Assembly: GCF_037392515.1 (NCBI RefSeq)
Contig: NC_090295.1
Location: forward strand, 19,298,001-19,362,000
DNA: 64,000 nt
Reading direction: 5' to 3'
Source: Haliotis asinina
Lineage: Eukaryota > Mollusca > Gastropoda > Lepetellida > Haliotidae
Part shown: positions 45,901 through 57,392 of the stretch, one piece after another
Layout of the letters: every line of letters starts with the position of its first letter
Position numbering within the stretch: the first letter of the stretch is position 1
Notes under the pieces: generated by a model
Seen by the model: only the letters and a program-made list of their open reading frames with translations
What the model was told of the DNA's origin: nothing
The model's database searches: none
Made by a program: the position numbers and the translations under genes

Positions 45901-48900
45901 GACTGCTTGAACAAGAACTGTGGAACCACTAAAGTAATCTATGACTACCAAAAGGTAAGGAAGTGTTTTACGACAATTAGTTGTTGCATGTCTCAGCGGA
46001 CAAGCAAAAGTTTGTTTTATTTTACATTGTCACCTGTAAAGCATATGAAGCAGTGGGGTAGCCTAATAGATAAACCCCTGGTTCGATTCCCCTGGTGTCC
46101 CCTCGCCGTGATATTGCTGGAATATTTCACGCGGCGTAAACCTGAACTCACTCTTTCCAAGGCATGCACTTCTTCGTATCGAGTGATAAATAATATGGGT
46201 ATACGTCACAAAGAATTGTAATCGTTATTTCTAAATAATAATGATTGTTGTTGCAGAGGACTGGTTACAACATAGACTCAAAGGCACGAACTTGTACAAC
46301 ATTCCCTCTTCAAGGAAATTTCAAGGATCAGGAGAATATCTGTGTTCCACGTAAGTCATTATAGAAATATATCGACGCAGGTTTGATTTTGTCTGCGTCC
46401 AGCCCTCAATCAGACTACAAGCAGAGGAGGCCCCCGGTAACATTTGCATGTCTCACTTGTCGATAAAAACCGTCGGTGTACCTTACATATAGATGCATGT
46501 ATACTGATTGTGTGACATTACTCTATCAACCACTGGTTTACCTGGTCCAGATCCAATCATTTACAGGGTTCTTCTATGTTCATCGCTCACCCATTCGTAA
46601 CCATCAAGTTCTAGCCAATAGAGATACCTTGTCGCAGCATAATATGGTTAGTACGGATAAATATTGCTAGAGCACTGTCGACCCATATGTTATCTTCCAT
46701 GCGTACAACCACACCGAGATGCCTTGTCGTGGTGTAAAATTCAAATCCCACTTAGACACATCATATTGACAAAAAGCTCCCCTTCGTTGTTTTATCAAAA
46801 TTCATACCGAGCTCTTTAAGTGAAAACAGCGCGTTCTTTCAGCGTCAGTTCACTCACAGTCAGAATCACCCGGTCACGGTTTAATTGTACATGACGGGCC
46901 AACGTGAACAAAATACATTCAGACGTTGGCTGGTTGGCATGTTCTTCAACGCCGCAATATTCCAGCTACATGACGGCGAAAATAGTCGAGACTGGACCAG
47001 ACAATCCACTGATCAATAGCATGAGCATCGATCTACGCAGTTGGGATAAGAGACATATGTCAACAACGTCAGCGAGCCTTACAGACGTGGGTTTGTTCCC
47101 TGAAATGTAATACATCATGCACGGTGTGCCCTCTCACCAACTGTTTCCTAACACTGGCATGGGCAAGTATATGGCGATCAACATTGTCTCGAGGTTTAAT
47201 CCGATGCCCTCACTGACGGTAGTTTGTCTTTTAAGACCCGTGAAGATAAGGGTAGCATAGCCTTCAGCAACCCATGCTTGCCATATAAGGCGACTATGCT
47301 TGTCGGAAGAGGCGACTAACGGGATCGGGTGGTCAGGCTCGCTGACTTGGTTGACACGTCATCGGTTCCCGATTAATCACTGGATTGTCTGGTCCAGACT
47401 CGATTATTTACAGACCGCCGCCATACAGCTGGAATATTGCCGAGTATGGTGCAAAACTAAACTCACTCACTCACTCACTTGTCTTTGAGAGGCATTAAGT
47501 TGTCTTACGGAATATCATGAGCCCTTTAAGGCAAAATGAAAGTCACAGATCAGTGCACTTTCGTGGATCCACAGCCGAGTGAACATTATATTTAGCAACT
47601 GGTCTATCATGAACATGGTTTAAGACAATGGGTGACCCTTTCCAGTCAGGGATGGAAGGGTGAAAAAATCCCAGTAATGCCAAATAATCTGTGTTCAATC
47701 TTTAGAAGATAACATACTTACGACTGACAACGTCTTTATTATACTATTAAAAACAGTAGGGGATATTGTTCCGGTGTTTTCGGGACGGTTTTGTGGTTTA
47801 GCCTAGTGGTTAAAGCGTTCGCTCGTCAGGTTCATTTCCCCACATGGGTATAATGTGTGAAGCCCATTTCTGGTGTCTCCCGCCGTGATATTGCTTAAAT
47901 ACTGCAAGAAGTGGTGTAAAACCAAACTAAGTCACTCTGGTGTTCAATGCAAATGATGAAGCTAAGGACGAAAGAGATGATGAAGAGAAATAATACCATT
48001 TCATCTGTGTGGACATATACTTAGGGAAACAAATAAGACAACACATGAAAGCACAAGTGTTCCTTTAATTTTTTTTCAGATTTCTTCACATACGGTGCGA
48101 TAAAATTTTGTGGCGAAATCTGGGAAAAAGGGATAGTTTGTACTCTGATATGTTCCCTTAATTCTTTCCCTAAGTATATGTTACTTTTTCCCATATGCAT
48201 TGGTAGGCATTGGCTTCTGGTATGCTCGCAAAATGGAATTCCCCCATTAGACATTGAAAAATCCTGATAATACACAAACATAAGCTGTGTCGAATGTTTC
48301 GAAGGTAAGATATTCATCGATTTATCGATAACTTCATTATCCTTTCATTATTAGACGTTTCATCCCCTACCATCACAATAACAGCTTATTCCTAGGCATT
48401 ATCGGGATTATTTTAACCTCCCTGTCTCCGTGTCTTAAACAAAGTTTTTTGGGTTTTTTTCCACAGGACGCGCCGTCTCTGCGGGCCCTTCCTTTTACGG
48501 TTACGACGTAAACACCATTGCGTCAACGGCGTACAGCTACGACAGCACCACCACCGACGGTAGACATCGTAGTGTCGAGGCCATTGTCTCAGATGACAAC
48601 TGTATACCACTCGTCAGCACCACGTTTTCAACAGACAACGCAGGTTGGTGTGGGCGAATGAGTGAGAGGGGTTGAGTCATTGAATGGCAGCACTGCTGAG
48701 CGGGTGGGTGAGTTTCTGACTTTGTGAGTAATCGAGCGATTTTGTCAGTAAACGAACTGAGGTTACTTATGTCAGTTAGATCAGTGAGTGAGTTTAGTTT
48801 TACGCCGCACTCAGCAGCTATTGCAGCTATATGGCGGCCGTCTGTAAATTATCGAGTCTAGACCACACAATCCAGTGATCAACAACATGAGCATCGATCT

Positions 48901-49433
48901 GAGCAGCTGGAAACCGATGACAGGTGTCAACCAAGTCAGTGAGGTAGGCCACCCGATCCCGTTAGTCGCTTCTTCCGACAAGCATAGTCGCCTTTCATGG
49001 CAAGCATGGGTTGCTAAAGGCCTATTCTACCCCGGGGCCTTCACGGATTATTTCTGAAAAACTATGTTGTGTCATTTATTATCCAGGGGCGATGGGGGAG
49101 CTTTTAATTTTCGGTACGACTTTTTAAAGCTTTTTAACCAGCATCTTTCTGCATCACTAAGAGGAAATTGAATTACCAGTTTCGAACGTGATAATACAGG
49201 CCACGTCAACTCACCACCCGTTAGTCGCCTCTTACGACAAGCATAGTCGCCTTATATGGCAAGCATGGGTTGCTGAAGACCAATTCTACCCCCGACCTAC
49301 ACTGTCTTTTGCTGTTCATGTATGTACTTTCTCTCCAGGAGAAAACTCTCTTCAAGTTCTTGGGTATAATAACTTCTATCCCGGGATCAAGGACATCAGC
49401 GTCTTGGAAATTCCGACATATTGTCAGCTCTGA
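42946..49433 (+). CDS. ependymin-related secreted protein, gene 2 (five coding exons)
   Basis: Coding exons 42946-43071, 45847-45954, 46257-46350, 48467-48643 and 49339-49433; GT-AG introns, phases 0, 0, 1, 1 as in gene 1; 600 bases, 199 residues. Signal peptide MILQVTLLLAGLAVASG, mature start VICC. Shared blocks with gene 1: QFNAFQ, GTTKVIYDY, ART(C), ICVP, GPSFYGY, FYPGI, IPTYC. Gene 2 has two extra cysteines in exon 2 (TGDC, KNC), one codon less there, and two extra residues (QL) at the C-terminus. A possible N-glycosylation site is NST in exon 1. An upstream in-frame ATG at 42838 would bury the signal peptide and lies before the TATA-like box, so the MILQ start is preferred. Probable secreted glycoprotein; role unproven. 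Confidence 0.93.
43367..43422. repeat. short hairpin with atggataacaac words
   Basis: The left arm tttatggataacaacgtctt and right arm aaagaagttgttatccataa are complementary apart from one position. Same motif as the hairpin at 10084-10200. Confidence 0.8.
44211..44357 (+). mobile_element. SINE family B, long-head variant, in intron 1 of gene 2
   Basis: A box ggtttagcctagtggttaaa, B box aggttcggttcac, tail tgatattgctgaaatactg and cattcactcactcc. About 20 bases upstream of the usual head (tgttttcgggactgttttgt) are shared with the copy at 47769-47937. Confidence 0.87.
46049..46157 (+). mobile_element. SINE family B, internally deleted, in intron 2 of gene 2
   Basis: ggggtagcctaatagataaa, ctggttcgattcccctggtg, gtgatattgctggaatattt, ggcgtaaacctgaactcact. 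The anticodon-arm region and part of the body are missing. Confidence 0.88.
46930..47080 (-). mobile_element. SINE family A, partial, in intron 3 of gene 2
   Basis: Minus orientation: aacgccgcaatattccagct, gaccagacaatccactgatc, tgagcatcgatctacgcagt, gtcagcgagcc. The head is lost. Confidence 0.85.
47238..47479 (+). mobile_element. SINE family A, nearly full length, in intron 3 of gene 2
   Basis: agacccgtgaagataagggt to aaactcactcactcactcac, with a small deletion of the ttgttgatc region. The flanks ttgtcttttaaga and ttgtctttgagag may be a decayed target duplication. Confidence 0.93.
47769..47937 (+). mobile_element. SINE family B, long-head variant, in intron 3 of gene 2
   Basis: ggtttagcctagtggttaaa, gcgttcgctcgtcaggttca, tgtgtgaagcccatttctgg, ccgccgtgatattgcttaaa. 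Shares the extended head tgttttcgggacggttttgt with the copy at 44211. Confidence 0.9.
48782..49048 (-). mobile_element. SINE family A, full length, in intron 4 of gene 2
   Basis: Minus orientation from cagtgagtgagtttagtttt to taccccggggccttcacgga. Well preserved. Confidence 0.95.
49208..49299 (-). mobile_element. SINE family A head-side fragment, in intron 4 of gene 2
   Basis: caccacccgttagtcgcctc, ttacgacaagcatagtcgcc and ggcaagcatgggttgctgaa. It ends about 40 bases before the acceptor of exon 5. Confidence 0.88.
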
Positions 49434-49966
49434 TACCGTAAGTACATCAGAAATAACGTGTTCAGTTTGCAATACTGTCCATGAATAAATTCCAACCTGT
49501 CCCTCATTATATACAATTTAAAAATGTAGGGAATATTCCATTTTCCGAGCATACCACTTGCCCATGCTATGCAAAGGTGAAAAAGTAACATATATCAATA
49601 CAGGTGAAACACTTCCAAAGGAATGGAATAAATTTTCCCTTTTTTTCTCTTCATCATCTGTTTCCTCTTAGGCTTCATCATTTGTATTTTATCAATCTTG
49701 TTAATCCAAAATCCCCTACTTTTTAAATGGTATAAATCCTCACATTTCGCTTAGTGAAAATAATAAGACAAATAATTCTAAGACAATGATTGTCAGTGAA
49801 CATCAAATACTGGCCTTTCACTCAATAACACAACTGTAAACATAAAATACTCAATTTTCACTCAATGGCAAAATTAAACAGCAAAACTATCATTTATAAA
49901 ACGGCACAGACAACACCAAATACACGCCTTCCAGTGCCTGACATAGTACATCAGTACTATTTTTTA
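49434..49966 (+). other. 3'-UTR start and first part of the 3'-UTR intron of gene 2
   Basis: GATACC is followed by donor GTAAGT at 49438, matching gene 1. The intron then contains tttcactcaatgg/cactcaata words like those in the gene 1 intron, leading into degenerate minisatellite units. Confidence 0.7.
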
Positions 49967-51345
49967 TGCCATGGCACAGTCAGCCTCAGTACTATACTTA
50001 AACTCTATGGCACAGTCATGACAGCGCTATTCCTACACTCCATTGCACAGTAAACACCAGGACTATCCTTATACTGCGTGGCACAGTCAACATCAGTACT
50101 GCCCTTATACCCCATGGCATAGTCAACATCAGTACTATCCTTATACTCCATGGCATAGTCAACATCAGTACTATCCATATACCCCATGGCTTAGTCAACA
50201 TCAGTACTATCCTTATACCCATGGCATAGTCAACATCAGTACTATCCATATACCCCATGGCTTAGTCAACATCAGTACTATCCTTATACCCATGGCATAG
50301 TCAACATCAGTACTATCCTTATACTCCATGGCATAGTCAACATCAGTACTATCCATATACCCCATGGCTTAGTCAACATCAGTACTATCCTTATACTCCA
50401 TGGCATAGTCAACATCAGTACTATCCATATACCCCATGGCTTAGTCAACATCAGTACTATCCTTATACCCATGGCATAGTCAACATCAGTACTATCCTTA
50501 TACTCCATGGCATAGTCAACATCAGTACTATCCTTATACTCCATGGCATAGTCAACATCAGTACTATCTTTATACTCCATGGCATAGTCAACATCAGCAC
50601 TATCCTTATATTCCATGGCATAGTCAACATCAGCACTATCCATATACCCCATGGCTTAGTCAACATCAGTACTATCCATATACCCCATGGCTTAGTCAAC
50701 ATCAGCACTATCCTTATATTCCATGGCATAGTCAACATCAGCACTATCCTTATACTCCATGGCATAGTCAACATCAGTACTATCCATATACCCCATGGCT
50801 TAGTCAACATCAGTACTATCCTTATATTCCATGGCATAGTCAACATCAGCACTATCCTTATATTCCATGGCATAGTCAACATCAGCACTATCCTTATATT
50901 CCATGGCATAGTCAACATCAGCACTATCCTTATATTCCATGGCATAGTCAACATCAGCACTATCCTTATATTCCATGGCATAGTCAACATCAGCACTATC
51001 CTTATATTCCATGGCATAGTCAACATCAGCACTATCCTTATATTCCATGGCATAGTCAACATCAGCACTATCCTTATATTCCATGGCATAGTCAACATCA
51101 GCACTATCCTTATATTCCATGGCATAGTCAACATCAGCACTATCCTTATATTCCATGGCATAGTCAACATCAGCACTATCCTTATATTCCATGGCATAGT
51201 CAACATCAGCACTATCCTTATACTCCATGGCATAGTCAACATCAGTACTATCCTTATACTCCATGGCATAGTCAACATCAGCACTATCCTTATATTCCAT
51301 GGCATAGTCAACATCAGCAGCACTATCCTTATACTCCATGGCAAA
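49967..51345. repeat. 36-bp minisatellite array in the 3'-UTR intron of gene 2
   Basis: The consensus unit contains ccatggcatagtcaacatca and gcactatccttatattc, 36 bases, about 36 copies from 50055, with degenerate edge units from about 49967. Variants: cttag for catag, ccatatacccc for ccttatactcc, and 35-base units lacking one base (several between 50200 and 50470). The stretch 50820-51210 is almost uniform. Because 36 is divisible by three, long open frames appear on both strands (MEYKDSADVDYA, IRIVLMLTMPWN). They are by-products: the 35-base units shift the frame. Confidence 0.97.
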
Positions 51346-51625
51346 GTCACAATGAAATCCTATCTTTTCACTCAAGTGCACACAAATAGTATTTCAATGG
51401 TACAGTCAACATTATATTTCAGCACTAAACCTCTGGTAATTAGGACCCGTTTTCAACATTCTGTCAGTCACAAATTGTATTCTACATGTTTTATAATATT
51501 ATACATTTACGCGAAAATAATTGCTTTCATTACTTTTGTTGAAACAATTAATTTGAATAAAATGAACACGCATATAGCTGCAATTTAGTTCCACACCAAC
51601 AGCATGTATACTTTTTCTGTTTCAG

Positions 51626-51720
51626 TACAATGCCAAGGAGGTGCTACTGGATCTGCCTTTTCATGTATATCTTGCCAAATGTTGAAGACATGATTAATAC
51701 AATTTATTCCATGAAGTGGG
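51626..51720 (+). other. non-coding last exon of ependymin-related gene 2
   Basis: Follows the acceptor tttttctgtttcag, as at 25991 in gene 1. Ends near tgattaatacaatttattcc. The AATAAA is weaker (AATACA) than in gene 1. Confidence 0.65.
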
Positions 51721-52304
51721 TTACACTGTATTTATGTTTTTTGTTTGGTATAGGCTAGAGTCTAATCAAATAGAGATGGACAGGCCTCGCAGATTTTTCA
51801 TGTTTGTTTTGATGTCATGGATGGGTATGGGGGTTGGGGGTGTCATTTTAGAAATACTTTAGACGAGCGTAGTTTTAAAAGTGATTTTTCTTTTCACTAA
51901 TCATTCACTCACCATAATGCCAGCCTTGACGAACACATTCCATATCTGAATACTGGGTGTTTCAGTCATTGAACAAAAATCTGAAAACTGAAAGTACTCA
52001 CCAAAATGAAATGTGTAATTATGGCCAACTGTTTCACAAAGGCTGACAATGACCGATTTCTCTTATGTCGCGACTGGTTGACAGGTTTCGGTTTATCATC
52101 GTTTTTCATATGGATAAAAAATGGAGTTTCCTAAAATTGTATCCCCCAAATAAAATTTTCCGAGCTTAAGCCATGTATGCAAGTTTAGATACATTCTTAA
52201 GGACCCTATGCATGCACACACATAACTGCATTTCGAACAGTTTGTATCGCTTATTTGAAAGTTGTTTTTCAGGGGTAAAATACACTGCCGAATATTAAAA
52301 CTGT
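51721..52304. other. no recognised feature
   Basis: Downstream intergenic sequence with no gene or repeat recognised. Confidence 0.45.
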
Positions 52305-52421
52305 TTCTCGAAGCAATATCACAACAAGGGACACTTCTCACAATGATCCCGTGTGGGGAATCGAACCAGGGTCTCCGGTGTGACGAGAAAACACCTTAAC
52401 ATCTGGGCTATCCCATCAGCC
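52305..52421 (-). mobile_element. SINE family B, degraded
   Basis: Minus orientation: caatatcacaacaagggaca, gtgtggggaatcgaaccagg and cggtgtgacgagaaaacacc match the body and tRNA-like head. Confidence 0.82.
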
Positions 52422-53699
52422 TGACTCAAAACAGACACGCTATATCTAAACAAATATGATGTACTGACAGTGGTCATCGCATCCTGGAGAAGGGATAACT
52501 ACTCTACGAACATTGAATCAAGTCAACAGATTCCACACAAAGGATCAATTACTATATTCTATAATTTGATTTAGTCACGATATGGCTGGAATATTCACTC
52601 GCTCTCACTCTCTCATCGACTCATTCGGCACTCTTTGACGTTTTCTGTCATGGATTCATATAATGTGAAGACATAGGAAGTGTAACAAACTGCACTACCT
52701 ATTAAGTCAGGTGGTGTGAGCTCTGCAGCCCAGAATAATCAAGGACAAAATCCCATGAGTCCTATATATATTTGTAGTTCTGGTGTTTCCTAGGTACATA
52801 TGTCACAGACACTTTCTAGATATAGTTGTAGCTCTAGTATTTCCGGTATCTTCCCACAAGACAGACCTCCCACAAGACAGACCTCCCAAAAGACAGACCG
52901 CATAAAACAACACATTGTATGGTTGGTTGCACAAAGATTAATTAAGCTGTACACTTGACAATAATGTTACGTGCCCAGATAAGAAAACACAACATTAGGT
53001 ATAAGTATAGTTTTATTAATTCATTTGATTAAGATTTTTAAATTAAGACATATTGCATAAACATATATATGTACATCAACATATATTTACTTGTGAATGC
53101 CATATGTATGGGAATCTAAATATGCTAATGACGTTACTTTGTTCAAGAATAATATGAAGAGGACGCTTTTAGACCAGTGTGTATAATCTTCAAATTCAAG
53201 TTTACTCATTCATCAAAAGGATTTTTATAATTTAATGTATCAGAATGTATTTATTCCTCGACCTTATCTTAAAGTGCCTTTTTAAAGTAGAATTTCGCTA
53301 ACAAACCGTAGGACAATAAATCATGTGTTACCAATGGAAACAACCTGCTGGCTAAATATTTTGAAAGAAAACCAACTTAGTAATCTTTGTAATCAAGCTA
53401 TATTTCACGAATTCCATACATTTCCTAAAATATCCATCATTTGTTGAACAACAAAAAGAACTTTTACCAAAATATTTGTGCGAGTTCCTCAATCTGCTAA
53501 TTTATTTTCTCGTGAAATGTGACTATCAACCACTGATCCTCAAATTATCCAAATATATATGACAGTTTGTCCTGTTATGCCTGTATGTACGACTTTTTGT
53601 GTTTTTTTAGAACAACATTCTGTTCTGTTCTGTTACTACACTCTGTAGTGACTGTGGGTAAGCTCAACTAATTTGTATCCTCACTGAGTGTCTGCCTTT
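52422..53699. other. intergenic, no gene recognised
   Basis: A short triplication of cacaagacagacctccca near 52855-52895. Single units like the next minisatellite (gtagttctggtgtttcctag) near 52770-52845. A SINE tail scrap near 52570. Confidence 0.5.
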
Positions 53700-54190
53700 T
53701 GGGAGTGAACCCTATATATCCAAGAGCTATATCTGTAGCAATCTTGTTTTCTACATATACCTAGGAAACAGCAGGGCTTCCAATATATCTGTAGCCCTCC
53801 TGTTTCCTAGATATATCTGTAGCCCTGCTGTTTCCTAGATATATTGATGGCCCTTGTTTCCTACATATATCTGCAATCCTACAGTTTCACATATACAAAT
53901 CTGTAGCCTTTGTGTTCCATATATATAGGGAATGCTGTTTCTTCCTATATGTATCAGCAATGGTGATGTTTCCTCCATATATCGGCAATGCTGGAGTTTC
54001 CCAGATGTACTGGTAGCCCTTTTGTTTCCTACATATATCTGTAGTCCTGCAGTTTCCAAATATATGAGCAATGCTGTTGTTCCCACATATAAATATGTAG
54101 CCCTGGCTTCCCAAATGTATTGGCAATGGTGATGTTTCCTCCATATCTTGGCAATGCTGGAGTTTCCTAGATACATCTTCATTATTTGTG
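53700..54190. repeat. degenerate minisatellite, about 33-38-bp units
   Basis: The core tatatctgtagccctgctgt with gtttcctagatatat repeats about 13 times with many changes. A larger block (gcaatggtgatgtttcctcc ... ggcaatgctggagtttcc) occurs at about 53957 and 54122, a higher-order repeat. Confidence 0.88.
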
Positions 54191-56083
54191 TTTCCTTGAC
54201 GTAACTCTATTCCCGGCTTAATTAGATTTATCCCTGGTGCTTACTATATATCTATACATATCCTATATATCTGCACAGTGTTACTTGATGTATCGGCATG
54301 CTCAATTCAGCAACAGTAATACAAATCACAGAGACAATATGAATTGACAACTGTTACTAGGCAACATGCATTGCCTAACTGACATCATACTATGAGTATA
54401 ATGCCAAACAATAACCCAAAAAAGGTAGCAGGTAATTGACACGATACTGTTAATGTTTCAAATCTTACATAAACGTTTATGTGTCAGCTTTAACTGAGGA
54501 TTACTTTACAAACAAAGAATATGTTAAATCTTTGATTACCATAGCACTGAAGATGATAACAATTTCTGTCCTACTTGCCCAGCTTGCGCTGCTTGAAGAC
54601 CTTTACATCTACCATAACACTGTCGCCTGTACAAATAATAATATCGTTGTAACTCTGCAACATCTGTAAAATTTGCACTTCTTAAAGCAGGACAATCCTT
54701 GATGCTTTATCTCACCAAAAAAATGTACATATTTTTGTTCATAGTATTATTTACACTGGAATAAACAGTTGAACTAAACTTAATTTAATTGAACTAACGA
54801 GCACTTTTCAAAACAATTCATATCAAAAGGATGAAAGTATCAACACAAAATGTCCAACTGAAGGTAATTTTCTGACATGCCGAACATCAATTTGGTTCGG
54901 GAAAAAGAATTTTGAATGGAAACATGACTAATAGGTCTGAAAATAAAATACAACACATTTTATTCACAGTACTTTATATCAATTTAGATACATAAAGTTA
55001 TATATATATATCAGTTGATATTTCTTGCAACAGCGAAAAAGTTGTTTTCCCCATTTTACTTCTTTTTGGTGATGAAATTGAAATACAATTGCTTTACATG
55101 AATATTTGCTTTTCACAATTCAATGTTACATCAAAGTTTATAAATTGCCTTTATTAAAATTACATGTGAGTGTTACCTGTGTTAAATTTGACAGTATAAA
55201 AACAATGTTTATTCATAATTAAAACCTTGGATCATGATAAAAGTATGGACTTGCTTTGGAGTCTCTGTCAGCAGTATAATCCATATCAGGAACTATTCAT
55301 AATCTATGGCTGAGTGATGATGATGATTTTAATGGACAAGCATGTGCAATATGAATGACCCCCCAACTCACACTCCACTACCATCACTGAATCCCCGCTC
55401 CCCTTCATGTCATGAACAAAATCAATGAGCCCTTCTCCCCCTTCCGATAATTTCCCAGCATATATTTTTTAATATTTTTTGGTCAGACCAATTCTATTTC
55501 TTGGCAGGCAGGTGTTTAAAAAAAATTTAAATTTCCAATCAAAGTAATAATCCTTCTTAATACTCAAAGCATTTTACTTTAGGCAGTTTATGAAGTGAAT
55601 ATGGGTCAAAAAACAACCTTAAAAGTATTTTCTTGTGAGTTTACATTTTTAGCCCATTAAAAACATGAGGATTTTATTTTTTTAGCAGGGTAAATAAATT
55701 TTTTTTTTTTTCTTATTCTTGAAAAATACAGCAGGTGGATTCGTAAAACAAGAAATAAAATCATACATGTGCACAAAACTGATGACCCTATACTTCCCCA
55801 TAACAAAATTAGTGACCCCTCCCTCCCCTTAAAAATCATCATCACCTCACCACCCAGCCATAAATTAAGAATGGTCATTTATATGCCCCTGTTTACCCTT
55901 TGTCTAGCCTCAGAAAGCACAATATCCACAAAACAGACATTCAACAAAACAGACGAAACATTCTCAAGATACAACATGTCCCCGAAAATAACTGCAACAA
56001 TAACCAACATATGATTGTCTGACATGCTTTTGGTCCTTCAGATATCAACATTCTGACTGTCTGGATAAAAGAGTTCCTGCTGT
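54191..56083. other. intergenic between gene 2 and ELP5; possible ELP5 3' UTR at the right
   Basis: No gene recognised. On the minus strand, AATAAA-type signals occur near 55673-55678 (TTTATT on plus), which could serve ELP5. Choice among several is not possible here. Confidence 0.45.
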
Positions 56084-57338
56084 TCAGATGTCTAGGTCTT
56101 CATCCGGGTCTTCCTCATCGAAGTCATCAGCATCATCAGGCTGATAGAAGACTTTCCCTCCTCCCTGAGGCTCAGACTTCCCCCTGGGAGCATATATATA
56201 TATGTACAAAGGATGTATTACAACTTGTCTGAAATAGATAACTTCAAGGCAAACAGCAACAAAACAGAAAACAGTTGCCATATATTGAGTGTAAATTATT
56301 GCTCCTACATTGAAAACTGTTGCATACTGTTTTGTCAGAGTTTGCCAAACTGGTTTCAATCACAAGTTGCATTATAGGATATTCCAAGGGACATAACTCT
56401 GTGGGGGTCACATGAAATACAGTTTGGTCAGTAGGGGGCGCTAGTAGGGGGCATGGTACCCTGGGTAATGCTGCACTGACCCATCCTTGGAGAAACAATG
56501 GCTGCACAATAGCAACCTCTTCTAAAAGGCATAATTATTTACCAAAAATCCAAAAACAAGTGAGGTGAAATGGTGTTCAACAAAACAGAAAACAGTTGCC
56601 ATATATTGAGTGTAAATTATTGCTCCTACATTGAAAACTGTTGTCAGAGTTTTGTCAGAGTTTGCCAAACTGGTTTCAATCACAAGTTACATTATAGGAT
56701 ATTCCAAGGGACATAACTCTGTGGGGTTCACATGAAATACAGTTTGGTCAGTAGGGGGCGCTAGAGTCGATTTAATGCCTCATTGCTTTAATTCAAACAT
56801 TTGAATTTCATATTGTAACCTTAATACATATTTTTGTTCAAAATATATTATAGGGTAGCTTCGCTGGGTGCTGCCAGAATTAATGACAGAAATGCAGTAT
56901 TGATAATTAGAGAAGAGTGGCATGATAGTCTGTCTTTAAAATCAGGCCATTCAATCACTTCATTACATCTTAAAGTCATAAAATTTGGACTTATTAAAAA
57001 CTTATCCTTATTTAAATCTAAACATATAATTACTCAACCTCATCAAATCAGATCTTTCACATTCCCCTTAAGCAGACGAGAGTGAGTGAGCAATGTTATG
57101 GTTAATGATTTGTCGTGACTAGGTATAAGGAATCCCTTCAGAACCAGCAAAATATAACACAGAATATTCAATATTATGTATTATAGTCTCGGTTCTCAGA
57201 GAGAAACAGTTCTACTAGATCTTTCACAGTTTTCCTGAATTTAGGTTGAATATTGATGAAAATGCAGACAGATGTTGGTAGGCTGAATAATGACAACTCT
57301 GATAACTCTAAGTGAAGTCATAATATACAATCTCTCTC

Positions 57339-57392
<54 letters not shown>

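Noticed and set aside
50040-51345. CRISPR-like array (36-base repeats)
   Set aside because: Units are contiguous with no spacers and the genome is animal. It is a minisatellite.
50284-51381. Long minus-strand open frames as repeat-protein genes
   Set aside because: They are translations of the 36-bp minisatellite, with two frames open at once and frame-shifting 35-base units. No start, splice or regulatory context.
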